64,000 bases of DNA, taken from contig BGKB01000111.1 of assembly GCA_003116975.1 (NCBI GenBank), positions 124,001 through 188,000 of the forward strand. The letters are read 5' to 3'. The notes beneath the pieces were generated by a model, which was given only the letters and a program-made list of their open reading frames with translations, had not been told where the DNA came from and did no database searches. The stretch comes from Aurantiochytrium sp. KH105 (taxonomy: Eukaryota; Sar; Bigyra; Thraustochytrida; Thraustochytriidae). Positions within the stretch are counted from its first letter, which is position 1; every line of letters begins with the position of its first letter. This document shows, one piece after another, positions 28,864 through 38,150 of this stretch. Made by a program: the position numbers and the translations under genes.

Positions 28864-31005
28864 ATGGCGGAGCAAGCAAAACGCGAACTCAGGCCTCGCC
28901 GCGCGACGCCACGCCACGCGACGCGACGCGGAGAACAAGCGTCGAGGCGAGCCGAGGAAGGCGACGACGACCGGCAGGCCGGACGCCCGCGCGCAGACCT
29001 CATGGTGCCCGTGAGCGTGGCGCAGCGCGGCGCCAGTTTGCTGAAAAGCGCGCTCGGAGGAGGAGGGGCAGCAGCAGCAGCAGCAGCAGCAGGCGAGCCA
29101 GGGACGCTTGGCGAGGTCGCCGCGCCGCCGCCTGGATTGCTGAGGGCTGGCGGCAACTGGCGCAAGCTGGCGAGGCAGGGCGCCGACGTGGAGGACCCAT
29201 GGGCAGACATGACGGCCTCGTGCAGCGTCGAGAGGGCCGAGGAGCTCGTGTATGACGTAAAAAACGATATCTGGGTCACACACGAGCTGCTCGTGCGAAT
29301 CAACACGGACGCCCCCGTGGCCAAGGGACGCATGCGCGAATGCTTTCGCATGAAGAAAATCGGCTTGGCGCCCGGAAGCCCCGGCAGCGGGGGCAAGTTC
29401 GTCAGCGAAGTGAAAGCGTGGGCGGACATGTGCAGTAAATCAATCTGTGACGTGGTGCGGAATCTCGGCCGTCGCACGGCGTGTCGGGTGCGTACCAAGC
29501 TCGGCCTCAATGCCGTCAGCTTCCACCACCCAACAATCATTACAGTGGGCGAGCTAATGCAGTGTGTTCGAGCCCAAGGCGCGCGTAGCGTTGCTCTGGC
29601 CTTTGCCGATGAGGGCCATAGCCTGCAGAAGGAAGACCTCGCAAACCTCGAGGCGCTCATTCAAAGTGGTCTGGCTGACGACTCTCGCTGGCAACGAACC
29701 ACCGTCAACTTTATGGCCAAGCGCTACATGGCGGCCAAGGATGACACGCGCAAGGTCTACGAGGAGGATGTCATTATGCAGGAGGTGTGCAAGCTGCTGA
29801 GTGACCAATTCAATGCTCATGATCCAGCTCCCCCCAAACGGATCGACATGCTGCACGTGGGCCTCATCCGCCTTATCGATCGGCCCGGTCAGCCGTTCCT
29901 GGGATATGAATGCTTCTTGCAAGGTCGCTATCACAAGTGGAACACCAACGCCGGATGGGCGGACACCATGACGGTCCGCCACACGCCACACGCCTTTAGT
30001 TTTGCTTCCTTTCGAGAGACGCAGGGCGCGGTAATGGTCGTTGATGTCCAGGGCATCAATGACTTGTACACGGATCCGCAAGTCCATACCCGAGATGGCG
30101 TTGGCTTTGGCGAGGGCAACCTTGGTGCGCGGGGCATGGCGCTCTTTTTGCGCCAATTCCGCTTCGATCTGAATCCCGTTGTGCAGTACATGGAGTACAC
30201 CCCTTTTGCTCTCATGGAGGACGAGCAGGGCGAAGCATCTGTGGATGAAGTGGAAAGGTACCGCTCCGGCAAGGCGTATCTGCGGAGCCAGGCGTGGTCC
30301 AAGCGTCGGCAGCTCTCGCGTCAGTCGTCCTCTTCCTCAGAGGGCCCCAGCATCGAGGAAATCGCCCTCGAGAGGGGCGTCAGCGTGGATGAAGACGCGT
30401 ATGGCGTCCCAGAGTTCCTTTTGAACTGCGCAGAAACGCTCGACGTGGGCGAGTGCCCCATCACGCTCCGCGGCAATATTCCTCAAGAGGAGACGGCAGA
30501 AGCTGCTGTGCATGCTGCGCTCGCAAAGCTGTACGACGAGTGTGACGAGCGCGTCGTGTGCGAGGGCGTCAATCCAGAGGAGTGTTCCCGTTTCCACAAG
30601 TGGATGGCCGCCCTGGGTGGCTCGCAGCAAGCCATGATCACCTGCGCGGAAGATTCGAGGACGAGTGCATCAAGCGTCACGAATTGGTATCATGTCGCTG
30701 CTCTTGCTGGTTCGCGTCCTGCGTGCTTGGCTGCTCTGGATCGCGTGCCGTCGGATGACTACATTCTTGCTATATTTTACACTCAGCGCGCACTTGACAT
30801 TGACGATGGCAAGACGGATGCAGAGCGCAAGGTACAGCTCGAGCCCACCTCTTTTGACCTCCACGGCCGTCTCGGAGCTGCTTTTCGGGCACTTGGGGAG
30901 ATTGATACTTCTCAGATGCATTATCAGACCGCGGCTGACCTTGCTATGGAGGCTTGCGAGTTCAAGTGGCACGAGCACTATCTTGCGGCTCTTGATGAGT
31001 CGTAA
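28864..31005 (+). CDS. eEF2K-like alpha-kinase lacking the usual zinc ligands
   Basis: This 713-residue protein matches elongation factor 2 kinase in layout: an atypical alpha-kinase domain (about residues 125-450) and a C-terminal SEL1-like helical region (about 560-713). Signatures include MRECFRMKK near 155, IDMLHVGLIRLIDRPGQPF, the catalytic VVDVQGINDLYTDPQVHT segment and the GEGNLGARGMALF nucleotide loop. In eEF2K this loop is followed by a His-x-Cys-x3-Cys zinc site; here the aligned stretch reads LRQFRFDLNPVVQYM and has no His or Cys. A phosphorylatable Ser-rich linker follows (RQSSSSSEGP). The start is either the ATG at 28864 or at 29002; the region between is Arg-rich, so the later start is also plausible. 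The 5' coding part has an Ala run from GCA repeats. Confidence 0.85.
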   Translation: MAEQAKRELRPRRATPRHATRRGEQASRRAEEGDDDRQAGRPRADLMVPVSVAQRGASLLKSALGGGGAAAAAAAAGEPGTLGEVAAPPPGLLRAGGNWRKLARQGADVEDPWADMTASCSVERAEELVYDVKNDIWVTHELLVRINTDAPVAKGRMRECFRMKKIGLAPGSPGSGGKFVSEVKAWADMCSKSICDVVRNLGRRTACRVRTKLGLNAVSFHHPTIITVGELMQCVRAQGARSVALAFADEGHSLQKEDLANLEALIQSGLADDSRWQRTTVNFMAKRYMAAKDDTRKVYEEDVIMQEVCKLLSDQFNAHDPAPPKRIDMLHVGLIRLIDRPGQPFLGYECFLQGRYHKWNTNAGWADTMTVRHTPHAFSFASFRETQGAVMVVDVQGINDLYTDPQVHTRDGVGFGEGNLGARGMALFLRQFRFDLNPVVQYMEYTPFALMEDEQGEASVDEVERYRSGKAYLRSQAWSKRRQLSRQSSSSSEGPSIEEIALERGVSVDEDAYGVPEFLLNCAETLDVGECPITLRGNIPQEETAEAAVHAALAKLYDECDERVVCEGVNPEECSRFHKWMAALGGSQQAMITCAEDSRTSASSVTNWYHVAALAGSRPACLAALDRVPSDDYILAIFYTQRALDIDDGKTDAERKVQLEPTSFDLHGRLGAAFRALGEIDTSQMHYQTAADLAMEACEFKWHEHYLAALDES

Positions 31006-31411
31006 GTTTGTCTTTTGGCCATGGCCGCAAAACACACCAAAAATCCTGTTGTTGCTCGTTTTCAGAAATCTATTCTCTTTCTCTCTCTTTTTCTCTGTGT
31101 GGTGTGCAGTTGCGCTCCATTCCATTTGGCAAAGGCTTTTTTTCACTTTTTTTCACGGACGCTCACAATGAGTCACCCTCTTCTTCAAGTCGTTCTTTTT
31201 GGGAGGGGAAATGCGTTGCGCTGGCGGTCACGGGCAGAACTTCATTAGAATTTCTGTCTCAACTCGAAGCCAGCCTCGAACCAAAACCGTTTGACGAAGT
31301 TGGCGTCGCGGTGCGTCTGGGCGCTGACGTGGTGGTGCGCGCAAGGTCTCCAAGGGAAGGAGGGAGCGAGCGCGCAAGAGACGCTGCTGCGCGTCGCGGC
31401 AAAGCGCGACC
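31006..31411. other. Intergenic region
   Basis: This is the 3' flank of the alpha-kinase gene and the promoter of the TTLL9-like gene on the same strand. It is T/C-rich at 31060-31150. I see no gene. Confidence 0.6.
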
Positions 31412-32737
31412 ATGACGGGCGAGACAGGGGATGTTGCGCCGGCGCGCGTTATCAGGTGGAAGATGGACTTTGACAAACAGTGCTTGCTGGGCTGCTTCGA
31501 CAGAAGAGGCTGGGAACGCTGCTCAGACGCGAGCGACCAGGACTGGCATGTATACTGGGCCAATGTGGGCACCGTGAAGCAGCTCTTTAGCCCAGACTGC
31601 GTGTATCGACTCCGCGACGGCCAGCTCATTAATCACTTTCCGAATCACTACGAACTCACGCGCAAGGACCTGCTCGTAAAGAACATTAAGCGGTACCGAA
31701 AGGAGCTGCTCGCGCTCCAGCAGCAGCAGCAGCAACAACGACCACGATCTTCGGCACCAACTGGGCCCCAACGTGGCACTCACTGGCAAACGGTTGCCGA
31801 CGCGGACGTCAATCCCGGTGCTCTTGCCCACGTGCCTTGCAACTTTTTGCCACCAACGTACGTGCTCCCTGTGGACTATTCCTTGTTTCTCGAAGAGTTT
31901 CGACGGAACCCCAATAGCGTGTGGATCATGAAACCAACTTCAAAGGCGCGCGGAGTGGGCATCTTTCTCGTCACCAAGCTACACCAAATCAAGAAATGGG
32001 CTTCCAAGGGAAATGGTCAAGACGTTTACGTCATTTCCAAGTACATTGAGCGTCCTCTGCTGATTGGAGGTCGCAAGTTCGATCTTCGCATGTATGTTCT
32101 CGTTACCTCGTATCGGCCGCTCAAGGCATTCTTGTACCAGGATGGTTTCGCTCGGTTTTGCAACGAAAAGTATTCGGGCAGCGCTGCCGATCGTGACAAT
32201 CACTACATGCACCTCACCAACGTTGCCGTGCAAAAACACAATGAAGACTACAATGAAAATCATGGCGGAAAATGGAGTTTGGCCAACCTGCGACTTTATC
32301 TCCAGGCAATGTACGGCGCCGACGCCACAGCGCGTCTGTTCGAGGAGCTCGAGAGCGTCATTCTCGTGTCAATCAAAGCTGTGCAGAATGTGATCATGAA
32401 TGAGCGGCACTGCTTTGAATGCTATGGATATGACTTGCTCATTGATGAGAATCTCAAGGTGTGGCTCATCGAGGTGAATGCGTCGCCTGCTCTCACCGCC
32501 ACCACCAAGAGCGATCGATCGCTCAAACACTCGCTCGTGCACAACATTTTCAATATTCTCTTGCCTGAGGACCTTCCTGAGAACCCCAAGGAGCGCGAAC
32601 AGCGCATGCAAGAGATCATTGCATCGTCAAACTTTGTCACGCTCTGCAATGAAGAGTCGTCGGCCACCGCTTCGAGTGCGCTGACGTCGTCGTCTTCCTC
32701 GGTTCCAGCAAGACGCGTCACAGGCACATGGCGCTGA
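31412..32737 (+). CDS. TTLL9: Tubulin-tyrosine ligase-like protein, TTLL9 type (probable polyglutamylase)
   Basis: TTLL enzymes add amino acids, usually glutamate, to tubulin tails through an ATP-grasp fold; TTLL9 acts in cilia and flagella. The 441-residue protein shows the series NHFPNHYELTRKDLLVKNIKRYRK, IMKPTSKARGVGIF, YIERPLLIGGRKFDLRMYVLV, DGFARFCNEKY, HLTNVAVQKHNEDY, CFECYGYDLLID and LIEVNASPAL, all close to TTLL9. A Gln run near residue 105 comes from CAG repeats. The C-terminus is Ser-rich. The ATG at 31412 has a GCGACCATGAC context. Its presence suggests a flagellated stage. Confidence 0.9.
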   Translation: MTGETGDVAPARVIRWKMDFDKQCLLGCFDRRGWERCSDASDQDWHVYWANVGTVKQLFSPDCVYRLRDGQLINHFPNHYELTRKDLLVKNIKRYRKELLALQQQQQQQRPRSSAPTGPQRGTHWQTVADADVNPGALAHVPCNFLPPTYVLPVDYSLFLEEFRRNPNSVWIMKPTSKARGVGIFLVTKLHQIKKWASKGNGQDVYVISKYIERPLLIGGRKFDLRMYVLVTSYRPLKAFLYQDGFARFCNEKYSGSAADRDNHYMHLTNVAVQKHNEDYNENHGGKWSLANLRLYLQAMYGADATARLFEELESVILVSIKAVQNVIMNERHCFECYGYDLLIDENLKVWLIEVNASPALTATTKSDRSLKHSLVHNIFNILLPEDLPENPKEREQRMQEIIASSNFVTLCNEESSATASSALTSSSSSVPARRVTGTWR

Positions 32738-32917
32738 CGTATCTGTCTGTCCCGCTTTGTCTGTATGTACATTCCTATTTGATATGTTTTGATTTCGAAA
32801 AAGAATTGGTTTGTTCGACACAAAGACGGTCAGTGTGCTGGGTGGGGCCAGGGAGAGCAAGACTCTTTCTTTTTTGGGAGGAAAATAAAAAAAAGACCGA
32901 CTTTTCTTGTCCACTTT

Positions 32918-34399
32918 TCATGCGCGGCAGTCTGTGCGATCCATGACGACCGCGTCTTCGCGGGCAAAAGATCCGAGCGGCGTGATGGGTTGCTCAGGGA
33001 AGTGGTCGAAATCGTGCGGGTTGCGATGCCAAGTCCAATTGGCGTGCGTTGCGTTTTGGATTTCCATCGAAGCAAAGCCAAAGCTCGACTGGCGAAAAGA
33101 TGACCATGAGGGCGCTAGCGCGCCGATGCGTAGAAAGGGAGAAGCCTTTTCGCGGTTTCCTCCGTCGCCCACCACCACGTACGTGGGACCGCACGTCGAG
33201 GGTCGGCCATATTGCATTGGCGTCGTGCGCTCATAGGCGTGGACGTGTCCACTAATGACCAAATCAACGTGATGCTCGACAAAGAGCGGCTCCATGCCCG
33301 TGCGCATGGGCTTGGCCTTTTCGTGGTGCGAAGGGTTACTGCAGTAAAAGGGAGCATGAAATTGTACAATGATCCATGGCGTCTTGTCACGTCCTTGCGA
33401 AGCCCGTTCCAGCTCGAGCTCGAGCCAGCGAAATTGGGCCGATCCAGGCTCGGTGCGACAATAGCTGCACAGGGACAGAAAATGCACAGGCCCACGGCGC
33501 TCCGCGAACCACAGTTCACGTGCTGTCGAGCCATAGCGGTCCAAGTAACCACCATACGCCTCTTGTGCCGAGAGTTCGTGGTTTCCCGGAGCCCACATTG
33601 TCACGACAGAGCTCAAAAGTGGTTCAGCAAGGCGACCAAAACTGTCCCAGCGCAGCGGCTCGCCGTCACTGTACGCAAGGTCACCAGCGTACAACAGCGT
33701 GCTTGCGCGCTTTGCGCGTAGCCACGACAGGGCGCCGTGGTAGGTTGCGTTTGAGTACCGCGTTTGGCCGCCATCGGCAATGACAGCAAAGGAAAAAATG
33801 CCGTCACTTTGGTCAGGGTCAACGCGGGGGTACTTGCCAGCGGCAGGCGGCGTGATGAAGTGCGCAGCGTTTTCGCGCCCGCCGACATTGCAAATGTACT
33901 CTGTGTCAACGTCTACCTGCACGGCGCATCTGTGAAGGTATGGAGAAGTGTAGATTCCGCTTCGAAGATTGTAGTCGGCGGTGCTACTGATTAGATTGCT
34001 GTACGTGATGGCCCGACCAGATCCATGCGCGCGATTGGAGTTGTTCTTGGCGGACGAGCATAAACACGAAGTTTCCGTGGGTGCCTCTGAGCTGTTTGTT
34101 GCATACATGATTTCAATCGTCCATTCTCCACCCTCGCAGTCCCGGCCTTCTGCTGCGATTCGGACCGAGACTTGCCTCGCAGGTGCAGTATTCGTTTCGC
34201 CATTTGCACGCTCAAATTCTTCATCACTGAGGAGATGTTCGAGCGGCAGATCTGCGCCGGGTCCTGGGCGCACATAAAGCGCTTCCCTATCGTTTGCAAA
34301 TGTTTCGGTTGTCGTCGTCAGTGTCGCCGTTGTGACGGGTGTTGCCACGAGCGCAGCAACAGTAGCAGCAGCGAGCGCTGCAGAGCTTTGGAGTCGCAT
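32918..34399 (-). CDS. Secreted purple acid phosphatase (metallophosphoesterase)
   Basis: The 493-residue protein begins with an Ala-rich hydrophobic segment that looks like a signal peptide (about residues 1-25), then an N-terminal beta-sandwich-like part, then a metallophosphoesterase domain with all five metal-ligand blocks: VIADGGQTRY, YAGDLAYSDG, APGNHE, IVQFHAPFYCS and ISGHVHAYERT. The first block has ADGGQ where most have GDLGQ, but the Asp is kept. N-glycosylation sequons (NSSE, NNSN, NATY, NATH) fit a secreted or vacuolar phosphatase. The gene starts about 450 bases from the divergent RNase HII gene. Confidence 0.92.
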   Translation of the reverse strand: MRLQSSAALAAATVAALVATPVTTATLTTTTETFANDREALYVRPGPGADLPLEHLLSDEEFERANGETNTAPARQVSVRIAAEGRDCEGGEWTIEIMYATNSSEAPTETSCLCSSAKNNSNRAHGSGRAITYSNLISSTADYNLRSGIYTSPYLHRCAVQVDVDTEYICNVGGRENAAHFITPPAAGKYPRVDPDQSDGIFSFAVIADGGQTRYSNATYHGALSWLRAKRASTLLYAGDLAYSDGEPLRWDSFGRLAEPLLSSVVTMWAPGNHELSAQEAYGGYLDRYGSTARELWFAERRGPVHFLSLCSYCRTEPGSAQFRWLELELERASQGRDKTPWIIVQFHAPFYCSNPSHHEKAKPMRTGMEPLFVEHHVDLVISGHVHAYERTTPMQYGRPSTCGPTYVVVGDGGNREKASPFLRIGALAPSWSSFRQSSFGFASMEIQNATHANWTWHRNPHDFDHFPEQPITPLGSFAREDAVVMDRTDCRA

Positions 34400-34852
34400 G
34401 TTGCGCTTTCAGGCGAGGCGGGTTGGGCGTGTGCGTGGTTACCTTGTGCTGCGCAGCGCTTGTTCTCTCGGTCGCCGACTCTCGTGAGTGAGGTTAACAC
34501 TTTACTGTCAGTCGAGTCTGGCGTCCCCAGCGTGCGTTGGGAAAAGAATCTTCTTTGCTGCAAAGTGCTCGCTACAAAGCATACAAGATAGATGTTATTG
34601 GATGATCGATTTTATGAAACCGACCTATTGTGATCGAAATTTGATTTAGGTGGGATTTCAACGTTGCTGCTGTTTGGTCCTAACCATCTCAGCTTTCTCG
34701 CACATCATCGCGCGAAATCAGAGTAGGCTAGACCAGATCATTGCGCGACTCGACGCTTGCACGAGAGCGAGGCACATACGAAGAAGACGAGAGTGGAGGG
34801 AACGCGAGTAGAGATTTGTAGGGACCGGCGCCGGGCTCACTGCAGTATCGCG
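34400..34852. other. Divergent promoter region between the phosphatase and RNase HII genes
   Basis: This 453-base stretch separates two start codons that point away from each other. I see an A/T-rich centre (34575-34660) but no named element. Confidence 0.6.
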
Positions 34853-35866
34853 ATGCAACGGAGATCGACACGCCTCGCGGCGCTAGCCATGTCAGCCCCG
34901 ACACCTCGCACGCTGACGACGGCTACGCGGGCGACGAGGCGACGCGCGAACGAGGCAAAAACGAGTGATGGCGAGACAAAAGTTGCGGCAAGAGCGACAA
35001 AGCGTGCCAGAAAAACGAGCACGAGTTCGGAAACAGCAGCCAAGGAGGCAACGGCGAAAAAGGCCAAAGCTTTGGGGCCTAGCAAGGACCGAGAGAATGG
35101 GCTTCGTAAACTTGAGGGCTTCAAGGTTGTTGCAGGTGCGGACGAGGCCGGACGTGGTCCCTTGGCGGGACCTGTGGTTGCCGCAGCATGCGTGGTGCCA
35201 GAACACGTCACCTTTGAGGGCGTGGAAGACAGCAAGCGCGTGTCAGAGACCGACCGCGAGCGCCTTTATCATGAGATTACTTCCCATCCGGAGGTCTCGT
35301 ACGGCATCAGTCAGGCTTCGCCAGCAGAGATCGACGAGTACAATATTTTGCAAGCTTCGCTTCGCGCAATGAGTCGCGCTGTGGCTGCGCTTTCACCAAG
35401 CGCAGATTTTGTTCTTATTGACGGTCCGCATTTGCCAAAGGACCTTCCTGCCTCAGTGCAGGGCAAGGAAGCCGTCATCAAGGGAGATAGCAAAATATAT
35501 GCCATTGCCTGTGCATCTATTCTTGCCAAAGTTACCCGCGATCGCATCATGGTGGAACTCGACAAGACCTACCCCATCTACGGCTTTGCGAAACACAAGG
35601 GTTACCCAACCGCTGCACATCGCGCTGCCGTTGCGACGCATGGCCCAAGCGAGGTGCACCGGCAATCGTTTGCGCCGGTACGTCTTGCGGCCGAGGCAGC
35701 GCGTCTTCGCGCCGAAAAGGCCACGCAAGCTCTCGCAGAGGAGGATCCCGAGGTTGCGCAAGAAAAGGAAAAGCAAGGCAAGGAAAAGGAGCAAAAGGAA
35801 ATTTCTACGGCGCCAACGCGCAAGCTGCGCGCCAAGCGCACCAAGCGCCAGCACCAGGCATCATGA
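34853..35866 (+). CDS. rnhB: Ribonuclease HII (bacterial type)
   Basis: The enzyme cuts RNA in RNA-DNA hybrids, including single ribonucleotides in DNA. In the 337-residue protein the RNase HII core (about residues 92-285) has the active-site block GADEAGRGPLAGPVVAAA, DSKRVSETDRE, VLIDGPHLP, KGDSKIYAIACASILAKVTRDR and HKGYPTAAHRAAVATHGPSEVHRQSF, all of the bacterial RnhB type and not the eukaryotic RNase H2A type. The N-terminus of about 90 residues is Arg/Thr/Ala-rich and could target an organelle or the nucleus, and the C-terminus is a Lys/Glu-rich tail. The start is the first ATG at 34853. Bacterial or organellar ancestry is inferred. Confidence 0.92.
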   Translation: MQRRSTRLAALAMSAPTPRTLTTATRATRRRANEAKTSDGETKVAARATKRARKTSTSSETAAKEATAKKAKALGPSKDRENGLRKLEGFKVVAGADEAGRGPLAGPVVAAACVVPEHVTFEGVEDSKRVSETDRERLYHEITSHPEVSYGISQASPAEIDEYNILQASLRAMSRAVAALSPSADFVLIDGPHLPKDLPASVQGKEAVIKGDSKIYAIACASILAKVTRDRIMVELDKTYPIYGFAKHKGYPTAAHRAAVATHGPSEVHRQSFAPVRLAAEAARLRAEKATQALAEEDPEVAQEKEKQGKEKEQKEISTAPTRKLRAKRTKRQHQAS

Positions 35867-37655
35867 GGCACATAAAGCAGACTACGTCGCACGTCTTGTC
35901 GACGTCAGCGACCTTTCTTTTCTTTTCCAGAAGCATTCTTTCCTTTTCTGTCAAAATTTGGGCATAATCATTCCTTTTTCTTTTTTCGAGTACTACGAGT
36001 CCAGTGCGTCGCCGTTGGGGCCTGCAACGAGTTAATCGACAGAGAGTTGGTTGCTCGAAACTTGTTCATGTTGTTTGCTGCCGTGAGTAATGATTTGAGT
36101 CGAGGCTAAAACATAGATGAGTCTTGCTTTCTTCGCGGGAACGAGTGAGGACAGAAAAATGGACCCCTGTTCACCGGCCATCTTGTCGGCGCTCCTTGCT
36201 GCCAAGGCATGCGTTTCGTGCCCCCCCTGCCCCCCCCCAGCCCCCCCCCAAGTCAGTACGGTAGCACTTGTAACTGCTACGGGAACGCAGGCTTCGCGTT
36301 TGGACTGGCTCGTACCCACTCTGTCAATCGATCGATCCATCGACGAGCCGGCCAGCCATGCAAGCTCGTCCACACATGGCTGGCGAGGAAACGTCGCGGA
36401 AAGGCGCGCGGGTCGGCCGTTCAGAGAGCGCCAGAGAAGTGGGGCGTCGCAGCAGCGAGCGCAGCGCGACAGGAGCCGACGTCCATGATGACGTGCCGCC
36501 AGCCACGGCGTTCAGTCTAGTGGCGGTGGCATCCACTTTGCCAGGCGCCTTCTCCTCGCGTCCGCCGGAACGACGTCGCTCCAAGTCCACTGCAGCATTC
36601 TTATCCGGTATACCTTAGCCAGCTCTGCCTTGCTGTACACTTGGGGGACTGCGACGCTTTTTAATTAAGCGCATGGCTGTGGGACGCATCCATACCGCAC
36701 CTACTGGCGCTGCTGCCGCTGCGTCGCGCCGACTCGCCGAGCGGCGCGGCACTTCGCTCGCGCGCGCGCACATCCTGGGGCGGAGTCCAGGACCCCGCCA
36801 GCTGCGCTACACCTGGCTGGCGCGAGCAGCTTCTCCGCGGGCGGCGGCGGCGGCGGCGGCTCCGCTGGCCCCGTTCCGGGTATCGAGCTGGCTGTGGCGC
36901 TGGCTGTGGCACTGGCTGTGGGCTCCACCGTTTAGAGCGCACAGCAGCAGCAGCAGCAGTTGAAGCAGCTGCAGCTGCAGCAGCTTGTCGGCTGGGAGGG
37001 CGTTGCGCGAAAGATGGACTGCGCGGAGACCGATGATGGCGGGGCCCAACGGCATTGCTCGTGGAAAGCAGCGGTTTGACGATTGATGGCTAGAACGCAG
37101 AGTGGCGGTGGGAGAGGTGAACTCGGATGGCATCGGGCCCACACGTCCAGGTTTAGCTTCTCTTTAGTGTCCAGAGAAGCAGCTCGAGGGTGCTGGGCGG
37201 CATTCCGTGAGCGAGAAGCGGCCAGGCCTTGGTTTTGGCCGGCGTGGCGGACGCAGATTGGCCAACCTGCTGCAGCAGATTGTCGGCGGCGAGGGCGTTG
37301 CGCGAAAGATGGACTGCGCGGAGACCGAGGATGGCGGGGCCCAACGGCATTGCTCGTGGAGAGCAGCGGTTTGACTATTGATGGCAAGGACGCAGAGTGG
37401 CGGTGGGAGAGGTGAACAGGCTCTACCCGGAGGGCCTAGGGCCCACAAGTCCAAGTTTAGCTTCTCTAGAGGGACCAGAGAAGCAGCTCGAGGGTGCTGG
37501 ACGGCATCCCGTGAGCGAGGAGCGACCAGGCCTTGGTTTCGGCCGGCGTGGCGGTCGCAGATTGGCCAACCTAACAGTAAGCAAACGAACGCACGGCACA
37601 GCAAATACCGAACAGGGAGAGACGGCGCGATCGTGAACTACGGAGGGCGAGAGAA
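35867..37655. other. Gene-poor region with C-runs, GGC runs and a tandem duplication
   Basis: I see no supportable gene. There are C-rich runs at 36222-36250 and GGCGGCGGCGG at 36840-36860. Many overlapping open frames appear on both strands, as expected from composition. The duplication at 36981-37573 has its own entry. Confidence 0.5.
36981..37573. repeat. Tandem duplication, two units of about 295 bp
   Basis: Unit 1 (36981-37275) and unit 2 (37276-37573) match over their whole length at roughly 90 percent by eye. Shared landmarks are GAGGGCGTTGCGCGAAAGATGGACTG, GGCGGGGCCCAACGGCATTGCTCGTGG, CGCAGAGTGGCGGTGGGAGAGGTGAAC and GGCCGGCGTGGCGG-CGCAGATTGGCCAACCT. It ends 82 bases before a small open frame at 37656. 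Both units have open frames on both strands, but the frames are not conserved between copies because of indels. Confidence 0.9.
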
Positions 37656-37898
37656 ATGCCGAGCAGCGAGAAGAGTGCCCCAGCGCCGTTGACCGATGCG
37701 CAGATTGAGAACATCGTGATGGAGATCCTTCAAAACCCGGCCGCGGAAATCGATGCAGGCCAAGACGCAGGCTTGGGCCTTGGCGCTGGAGAAGAAGCAG
37801 GCCCAAATCCAACTGGGGCGCAACACTACCGCGAACGTCTCTACGCCGTAGACGAGCTTCCGATATGGAAGCCGCAATCTTCGCCAATCAGCAAATGA
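37656..37898 (+). CDS. Small hypothetical protein
   Basis: This is an 80-residue open frame starting ATG in a GAGAAATGC context. Codon use resembles neighbouring genes (many GAG, GCG, ATC, GGC). The first 30 residues look like an amphipathic helix (TDAQIENIVMEILQNPAAEI) and the rest is Gly/Ala-rich, ending in DELPIWKPQ. It could be a complete small protein or a first exon. I recognise no family. Confidence 0.4.
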   Translation: MPSSEKSAPAPLTDAQIENIVMEILQNPAAEIDAGQDAGLGLGAGEEAGPNPTGAQHYRERLYAVDELPIWKPQSSPISK

Positions 37899-38150
37899 GG
37901 CCACGAACATGCATGGAGATCTCTCCTTCATCTTTTGGCTTAGCAAATGTAGCCCGTCTGACGGCAAAGCGATCAAGGCGACTACTGCTTCTTTCTTATA
38001 CTCGTGTACCAACTTTAAACCATTTGTTTGTTTGTATGTTTGTTTGTTGTTTCGTTATCTGACAAGTCTGAAACGTATGAAACCATATTTCCAGAGAGTG
38101 TGAGCTTGCCTTGCGCTACTTTCCCCGTTTTTCCTTCGTGCACGTTGGAC

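Noticed and set aside
36932-37604. Open frames within the 295-bp duplication as a repeat protein
   Set aside because: The frames are not kept between the two units because of indels, and the peptides are composition-driven.
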